A DNA stretch of 64,000 nucleotides from the NCBI GenBank assembly GCA_030512335.1, contig JAULSU010000005.1:2666001-2730000 (forward strand), written 5' to 3'. Under the pieces are notes generated by a model. It ran no database searches and was not told where the DNA came from. It saw only the letters and a program-made list of their open reading frames with translations. Made by a program: the position numbers and the translations under genes. This DNA is from Immersiella caudata. Lineage: Eukaryota > Ascomycota > Sordariomycetes > Sordariales > Lasiosphaeriaceae. The stretch's first letter is position 1, and each line of letters begins with the position of its first letter. Of this stretch, positions 58,039 through 64,000 are shown piece by piece.

Positions 58039-59270
58039 ATGCATCACGCTCCGACGCTGGGTGCCGATCCGGAGAGGTTTGTTTTCTTCCCCTGTTCCCA
58101 AACTCTAATTTTGGGGATGCGATCACGGAGGCTTACTGAAAACCACTAGACCGCTATACATTGTCTTTGTCGGTGCAGGCGCCGTCGGGTGCTTTTATGC
58201 TTCGCGGTTGCACCACGTATGCCCTCCTTTCCCTGGATGCTCACCCTTGAATTGTATCATATTGAGACGCCCAGCCATCTCACAACATCCACACCTCCCT
58301 CATCGCCCGCTCCAACTACGCCACTCTCGCTGCCAACGGCGTCTCCCTCCAAACCCACACCTTCGGCAACTACACCTTCACCCCCTCCTCCGTCCTCCCC
58401 TCGCCCTCCGCCGCCGCTGCCGCCCCTCACCCCTGGGACTTCGTCATTGTCACCACCAAGGCTCTCCCCGACCGCTCCGACGATGCCACCCTCATCGCCC
58501 CTCTCGTCTCCCCCACCACCACCATCCTCCTCATCCAAAACGGCGTCGGCGTCGAGGCCCCTTACCGCCGCCGCTTCCCCTCCAACCCCATCGTTTCTGG
58601 CGTAACCGTCATCTCCGCAGAGCAAATCACCCCCGGCACTGTCCGCCAAAACCGCTGGACCCGCCTGCACCTCGGTCCCTACTCCCACTCCGCCGACCTC
58701 GACGCCGAAAGCCGCGTCGACTCCCACCTCGAATCCCTCGGCCTGGCCAAAGCTCACCAGATCGGCGACTACTGGACCCGCCTGGGCGGCATCAAAGACG
58801 TCGAAATCTCTGATGAACTCGACCTCCAGATTATCCGATGGCATAAACTCACCATCAACGCCGCCTTCAACCCCTCCTCCGTCCTCTCCGGCGGTCGCAC
58901 CAACGCGGATATGGTCTCCGATCCGGAACTCCGGTCTCACCTCAAAGGCGTAATGGAAGAGATATGGGAGGCAGTACCAACCATATTGGGTGGCAGAAAG
59001 TTTGGCGAGGGCCTGGCAAGTCCAGAGAGGATATTGAAGAGCACGGAGAGGAATGTTGGAGGCAGGCCGAGTATGCTTGTGGATTGGGAGGCGGGGAGGC
59101 CGATGGAGTTGGAGGTAATCTTGGGGAATCCGGTGAAGATCGCGAGGGGACGGGGGGTTAGGTTGGGGAGGATGGAGGGGATGTATGCGCTTTTGAGGAG
59201 CGCGCAGGGGAGGAGGGATGGAGAGAAGGGGAAGGGGAAGGGGAAGGGGAAAGAAGAGGGAAAGTTATAG
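58039..59270 (+). CDS. Ketopantoate reductase family (2-dehydropantoate 2-reductase)
   Basis: NADPH-dependent reduction of 2-dehydropantoate to pantoate in vitamin B5 and CoA synthesis, or a related ketoacid reductase. Exons 58039-58076, 58150-58216 and 58275-59270 splice to 366 residues. No ATG exists in frame just before the Rossmann motif, so the small first exon (MHHAPTLGADPER) is needed. The family markers are all there: IVFVGAGAVGCFYASRL for NADPH, DFVIVTTKALPD with the Lys, LIQNGVGVE with the Asn, WHKLTINAAFNPSSVLSGG, and DWEAGRPMELEVILGNPV. The C-terminus ends in repeated Gly-Lys (GEKGKGKGKGKEEGKL), encoded by a simple GGGGAA repeat and probably disordered. Several related reductases exist per fungal genome, so the exact substrate is uncertain. 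Confidence 0.88.
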
Positions 59271-59623
59271 AGGGGGAAGGTGTAAATATTGGTGTCACTT
59301 AGCATGTGAGTGTGGAAATTGTACAAACTGGTGTTTTAATCTTTTTTTTTTTGTTTGGCGTTTTCTTTGCGTGAATGCTTTCACACCTTGTTCACAGTGC
59401 TGCTCAGGAGGGTCGCTTCGCCTCCGCACCAACACCAACCAGCAGATATTTGCCTACTAACCCAAACAGGTTCTCCTCGCCAATTATTGGGGGCCCTCAG
59501 AGCTTGGATACCTCTCAGGAGCGACCATCATCACCTACGGTCCTGGTTTGGATGCATCGTCCTCGAGAGTACCTACGGCCGCCGGCGAAAGACTAGGTGC
59601 GTACCATATTGACGCTTTAGCCG
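59271..59623. other. Intergenic region
   Basis: 3' flank of the reductase gene, with a T run near 59342-59351. No gene seen. Confidence 0.6.
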
Positions 59624-60043
59624 CTACTCCTCCCGAAATACGACGGACTCGCCTCGTTCACAAAGGTCGTGGTCTTTTAAGAAGGCGAGATCCTCTTCGG
59701 CATCTGCTAAGCCCCCGGAACTATATCCATCGTCAGAAGTCTCAACACTGGCGAGTTCATCTCTGACACCGATGTCGACGGAGTGATGAATCCCACCCTC
59801 TTCACACAGGCGAGGGACGTCCAAGTGTGATGAATCGTCTGCAGCGGGGATTTTTATTCTGGGATTGCCCGTAATCCGGGGAACTTCAGCACTACCAATT
59901 TCATCGTCGTCGCTGTCGTCGGGGTGGCGGATCCCACCTTCTTCACAGAGACGGGCGGCTTCGAGAAATAAGGCCAGCTCATCATCTCTGTCTGTGTTGA
60001 CGAGTTGGGCTTCCCAGTGGAGGGAATGCAGAAGGGGCAGCAT
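59624..60043 (-). CDS. Acidic hypothetical protein with internal duplication, possibly truncated
   Basis: A 139-codon frame from ATG 60043 encodes a strongly acidic protein. A unit reading RLCEEGGI-H-x-D then DE-xx-S-x-E occurs twice, and the underlying DNA is duplicated too (about 59884-59959 and 59741-59817 on the plus strand). The C-terminus has DLCERGESVVF. The frame stays open upstream of the ATG for about 20 codons (ILFFAPIAAKLVAPMLPLLH spans the ATG) to a TGA, so the true 5' end may be lost or lie in an unseen exon. It shares a pattern with the ORF at 61420-61953. Function unknown. Confidence 0.4.
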   Translation of the reverse strand: MLPLLHSLHWEAQLVNTDRDDELALFLEAARLCEEGGIRHPDDSDDDEIGSAEVPRITGNPRIKIPAADDSSHLDVPRLCEEGGIHHSVDIGVRDELASVETSDDGYSSGGLADAEEDLAFLKDHDLCERGESVVFREE

Positions 60044-61419
60044 AGGGGCTACGAGTTTGGCCGCAATGGGGGCGAAGAAGAGGATTGGGTATCCATTTTG
60101 GAATCAGGTTTTTGAAAATGAAAACTGTTGGTATCTATGCTGACGGTTGGTGGAGTATCTAGAAGGAACGGTCTTCGTCCGTGATATCGCTTGGTGCTCG
60201 AGTGTTGAGAAAGCCAGATGGATCAGTTGAAAGTCTCTAGGTGGGTAGCTGGGAGTTGTGAGGTTAAATACAAGTGCCCGAGTGCGAGGGCGAACTTCTG
60301 TCGCGGCAACCTGCACGACTCAAAGTCTTTGTTACCAGAGTTTGTTGTGACGGTTGAAAGGGCGAAAAGGGGTACCTACCTTATTGCACAAACACCCCTG
60401 GACTGGATCAACACGATGCAATATCAATGGAACTCGCTTTTTTTTTGACCAGGGATATGGGTATTGAGTTGCGGAAGGCCAGCAATATGATATGGTGAAC
60501 AAAAGCGCTTGTCAGAGTGGTGTCACGGTCAAGGTTCTTGAGGTGTTGGCATGAAGAATGGGTTGGTCATTCTTCCCTGGGTATTTACCAGCTCGTTTTT
60601 CATTTCGTCACAAAGGTCCTGTCCTTCTCATGATGGTCAACTCATTTCTCCCGCCATATCGATGAAGCACAGCTTCATAGCGGCTCCGTCGCACATGGTT
60701 GAAATTCCTGCTCACAATAATCCACTCCCAACCAAATTACGGACAACAGAATGATTCATCACAAACGCTATCGATAGTAGACTTCTGTGAACAGAAGCTT
60801 GTTATTGGCTAATTGGGGCTCATTCAGGATAGAAATTCAAAGATGCCAGAGCGGATGAGTTGGCTGCCAATCGCAACACCACACGTGAAAGAAATGTGAA
60901 ACCTCAACTCCAAGATCAAAAAGAAATCAACGCATCTCTTACAAAATGAGGTAGGGAAATCATAGAGTCCAAACATGAGGGTCGCTCCGTACGTCATCCC
61001 TGGAAAGGGCGCACATAAGCAATGAGATCATCACAGCGAAATCAGCGTGTCGTTTAAAAGTTTCAAACCCTTTATTTTATTTTCTAGTTATGGAATGTGC
61101 CGCATTGGTGACGTGCACACACGATTTCAGGCATCCTTGGCGCATCTTACTCCGGAGTCATGGGCATCAAGCCTTCTCTGTTGTCAGCCTTCCCGGTAAT
61201 CGTCGAAGTGACAACTCACCTGCATGGAGGCGAGTTTCTGAAGTGTCAATGATCCGCCCACCCACTGTCGCTTGACTTCTCACATTAGAGATCCAGGGTC
61301 AAATGAAACCCAAAGAGCAGATGTAGACTACCCGGGGCCGACCAAACTCAAGGATTCGGCTTCACAAGCGTGGAAAGGAAGGTCTCCGGATCGTCTCGTT
61401 CCGCGCCGAATCTGGGAAT
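60044..61419. other. Intergenic region, AT-richer in the middle
   Basis: About 60720-61090 is AT-rich. A short stretch reading ARADELAANRNT in one frame (near 60850) vaguely recalls a retroelement RNase H end but is far too short to call. No gene seen. Confidence 0.5.
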
Positions 61420-61953
61420 TCAATGCCCGACATCAAACTGGTCGACAAAAGCATCAAGCAGTACATCACCAAAAGGCTGAGCGGCAAACCCATTGAGATC
61501 AGCCTCCTCCACGTCTCCATCGCCAAAAATATCTTGAAAGCCCGAGGTCTCACTGGCATGATCGCAAGGATCATAACTGGCCTCACCCCTTTCGGAAAGG
61601 TCCAAGTCGTCGAGATGCGCGGCAAGCGCGGCCTCGCTGGAGGTCTCAAACTCTAGGTGAAAATGATAGGAAATGACCTCAAGATCGATGTCGAGGAAGG
61701 CGTCTTGAGCGTCCTCCGATTGCCTGGCGCTGTTCTCCATGTCGGGGTTATTGTGGCCCAGATTAGGCTCAAATCGAATGATGACTTCGATCCTGACGAT
61801 GGTGAAGGGCAGTAGAAGTGGCGAAACTGCGCGGCAGTGAATCAATAGCTCCCAAGCGGGCGAGGTCAGTCTCAAAAGGAACTCCATCTCTCTTCTCGTA
61901 CTTTTCTCAGGCTGACTTGATTCTGTCGATTCTTCTTGGCCGATTTTGCGCAC
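61420..61953 (-). CDS. Acidic hypothetical protein related to the 59.6-kb ORF
   Basis: A 177-codon frame from ATG 61953; an internal ATG giving MEFLLRLTSPAWELLIHCRA may be the true start. A hydrophobic N-terminal part (RAVSPLLLPFTIVRIEVIIR) is followed by an acidic C-terminal part with LDDLDLSERGEAS and DIFGDGDVEEADLNG. The order ETS, then DLDL-ERGE, matches ETS...DHDLCERGES in the neighbouring ORF, and VSPLLLP matches VAPMLPL. No intron is seen, and the frame opposite is weaker. It is likely a member of a small, fast-evolving local family. Function unknown. Confidence 0.45.
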   Translation of the reverse strand: MRKIGQEESTESSQPEKSTRREMEFLLRLTSPAWELLIHCRAVSPLLLPFTIVRIEVIIRFEPNLGHNNPDMENSARQSEDAQDAFLDIDLEVISYHFHLEFETSSEAALAAHLDDLDLSERGEASYDPCDHASETSGFQDIFGDGDVEEADLNGFAAQPFGDVLLDAFVDQFDVGH

Positions 61954-63422
61954 TCAGGTAATACTTCGAAGTTGATAGGCTAGATGGTCTGGGTTTAGCA
62001 GAGCGATAATAGAGGAAAATTGGATGTTGCTTGGAGGTGCGCAAGACGACCTTTTATGCAGAAATGAGTTCCCCGGTCAGCCATCTTCGACTCTTATTAC
62101 TGAGAGAACAGAACGTTTGTCCCTGGTATAGCTATATAACGTGAAGGGGATTGTGAACACCGTCCCAGAGCTGTTTTGGGCGAACAAAAGGTGGGGCTTT
62201 GGTGCGCCGAGGGCTAGTCGAGGGCTACTAAAGACACAAGCGGCCAGGAAGTCGGACTACAACCTGTTTCGCAGAACACAGCCTTTGTGTGCTCTTGAAC
62301 GGCGCTAGCGAGAAGGAAAGAGACTGATCGAAGAGAGAAAGCCGTTGATTGGGGAAGAGGTGGCTTGTGGGAGGTCTGGTTAAACTAGGAGCGCCAATCA
62401 AGGAGCGTTTCCTCACGTCTGAGCAGGCCAGATCCTTGCCCTTGAGTGCGTTATCTCTTTTTGTGGACCGCTCATAGAGCTATTCGGGCTCGGACAACGT
62501 TTTTCCTCCTGCGAGGCTAAGTCGGGTACGTGTGACGGTCCGTCCATTGACCCGACACCTGTCAGATCCGTCGTGATGGACAAGAGAGAATAGGGTTGCT
62601 GTCTCGAGTCGCTGTATGCGGTCTTTCCTCCCCCTTCAGTGCCTATTGTGGTTTCATCCAATAGGTCGCTCGGGGCATCGGCGACTCGGTTGGACGTGGT
62701 TGCGTCACCGGTCAGCGTTCGGCTTGGGCATCTTCTCGGCCGTTGCGTGTCAAGTCGTTGCTTTGCAGGATCTTGGTTGCCGCCCAGTCGTCTTGTGCAA
62801 TGAAGCTTTCGACGTTTGAGTCGTGTAACGCTTCAATTGAAAGCGCTGCTTTTTTGTTGAAAACTTCGATCGGTGCCCCCTTTCTTTTGTTGATGTCCGC
62901 AAACTGAAGCCAGCTGAGCCAGCGTGCCCTGCAGCGACATGCAAACGGATCCATGCGTCTTCTGGGCACTCCCTGCGACCGAAAGTGGTTCCAGTATGTT
63001 GGGAAATATTCTCTCTGGTCTGCAGGCCATTTGGCCATGCCATGCGACAAAGATGGCGAATTTTATTGGCAAAGTTCGAATCTCACGACGCCCATCACCA
63101 AATTCCCCGAGGTTAGAGATGATGTAATGCAAGCGCTTGGCTCAGCCGCAGACGCAGGGCTAGAGTTGGAGGAACGGTGGGGCGTTGCCGTCGCAACGGA
63201 GGCAGTCAACATAGCTGCTGAAGCTCCCGTCCCGGTCCACCATCCGAATTTACGCATTCCAACCCCGTCATTCTGGTACTCCGCTTTGCGTTGACTGTCA
63301 AACTGCGCGGAATTGCCATCGCGATTGCGACTGACTGAGAGACATCACTACACCGCTCGTATCTACGACCTGACATTCGCCAGCTAACAGTGCTTCTGCG
63401 CCTTGAGCGACTGCAAGGCGCA
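61954..63422. other. Intergenic region, no gene seen
   Basis: Upstream of the F-BAR gene and of the acidic ORF, holding the promoters of both. The short frames on both strands have no recognisable motif. Confidence 0.55.
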
Positions 63423-64000
63423 ATGCCGGCCGCTACAACGGATGGGCCAGCGGTCGCCCTTTCCTGTGAGGACTTCGAACCATAGACAATGCGGCTCGTG
63501 GACTGACAATGTGTAGTCGCCAACAACTTCTGGGGCAAGGACGATGCCGGCGTTGGTCCTCTGCTCGAGCGTATGCACGCTGCAAAGCAGACATGCGACG
63601 AACTCCGTGCTTTCTATAGCGGTATGCACCTCAGCTGATCTCTCGCGCAACCCCCCCGCTAATAAGTTTGTCCCGCAGCGCGCGCATCCATCGAGGACGA
63701 ATACGCGCGCAAGCTGGCGTCGCTCGCCCGGAAGCCCCTCGGCTCTCAGGAGATGGGCACCCTCAAGAACTCCCTCGACATTGTCCGCGGCGAAGTCGAG
63801 TCCATGGCGAAGCAACACCAGAATATCGCTGCGCAGATGAAGAGTGAACTCGAAGAACCGCTGGCGGCCTTCGCTGGTGGTATGAAGGAGCGGCGCAAGA
63901 TCGTCCAGAACACGGTGGAGAAGTTGTTGAAGACCAAGGTTCAGCAGACACAACTTGTCAACAAGGTCAGTTCGGAGAGTCGGGAGGACAGCAGCTCTGA
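63423..64000 (+). CDS. F-BAR protein of cytokinesis (Cdc15/Imp2/Hof1 type), 3' end beyond the window
   Basis: Exons 63423-63465, 63517-63621 and 63679-63965 are visible (145 residues). A GTCAGT donor follows, and the gene continues past the right edge. Junctions restore ALSFANNFWGKDDAGVGPLL and RAFYSARASIEDEYARKLAS. The latter, with LGSQEMGTLKNSLDIVRGEV and FAGGMKERRKIVQNTVEKL, is the N-terminal half of an F-BAR (FCH) membrane-bending domain. FANNFW and the KERRKIVQ helix are typical of the Cdc15/Imp2/Hof1 group that organises the contractile ring and septum. The SH3 domain expected at the C-terminus lies outside the window. The ATG precedes a short Ala/Thr tail as in relatives. Confidence 0.9.

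Noticed and set aside
58257..58940. 227-codon Gly/Val/Asp-rich minus-strand frame
   Set aside because: Mirror of the Ser/Pro-rich ketopantoate reductase exon, which has all family motifs on the plus strand.
60850..60885. ARADELAANRNT, vaguely like the end of a retroelement RNase H
   Set aside because: Only a dozen residues, no flanking reverse-transcriptase remnants or repeats.
1..64000. CRISPR arrays, prophage, intact transposons, biosynthetic gene clusters
   Set aside because: None seen: no spaced repeats, transposase, reverse transcriptase, or PKS/NRPS motifs in any frame.

Overview
This is a filamentous ascomycete (Pezizomycotina, most likely Sordariomycetes) nuclear contig. Three things point there: spliced genes with 48-230 bp GT-AG introns carrying CTAAC/CTGAC-type branch points, a single dispersed 5S rRNA gene, and families such as copper-fist and RGT1-type Zn(II)2Cys6 regulators. 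Several proteins close to fungal signatures could be read by joining exons by eye. All gene structures are my own conceptual splices, checked only for reading-frame closure and family motifs.

Layout, left to right. An F-box-type protein runs off the left edge (minus). A metal block follows: a ZIP zinc importer (minus), a CDF transporter with manganese-type DxxxD signatures (plus) and heme A synthase COX15 (plus). At 14-18 kb there are two small hypothetical genes, an intron-containing tRNA-Pro(AGG) and a Roadblock/LC7-like protein. At 18.8-31.5 kb all calls are on the minus strand: a disordered nuclear-type protein, the 5S rRNA gene, a broken zinc alcohol dehydrogenase, 3-phosphoglycerate dehydrogenase, two-domain glyoxalase I and a CNNM/MAM3-like DUF21-CBS membrane protein. 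At 33-45 kb, on plus, there are an orphan 720-residue protein, a giant coiled-coil protein and an RGT1-type sugar regulator. A copper-fist factor (minus) sits at 48.7-50.4 kb. After 7.6 kb without a convincing gene come a ketopantoate reductase (plus), two related acidic minus-strand ORFs and the start of a cytokinesis-type F-BAR protein (plus) that leaves the right edge.

Functionally this is mostly housekeeping: metal transport and regulation, respiration, serine and pantothenate synthesis, methylglyoxal detoxification and cytokinesis. There is no biosynthetic cluster, CRISPR, intact transposon or virus-like element. The points most worth a second look are the broken alcohol dehydrogenase with a changed zinc ligand, the pair of related acidic ORFs with an internal duplication, a perfect 33-nt palindrome at 55.15 kb, and two unusually long gene-free gaps flanking the copper-fist gene.
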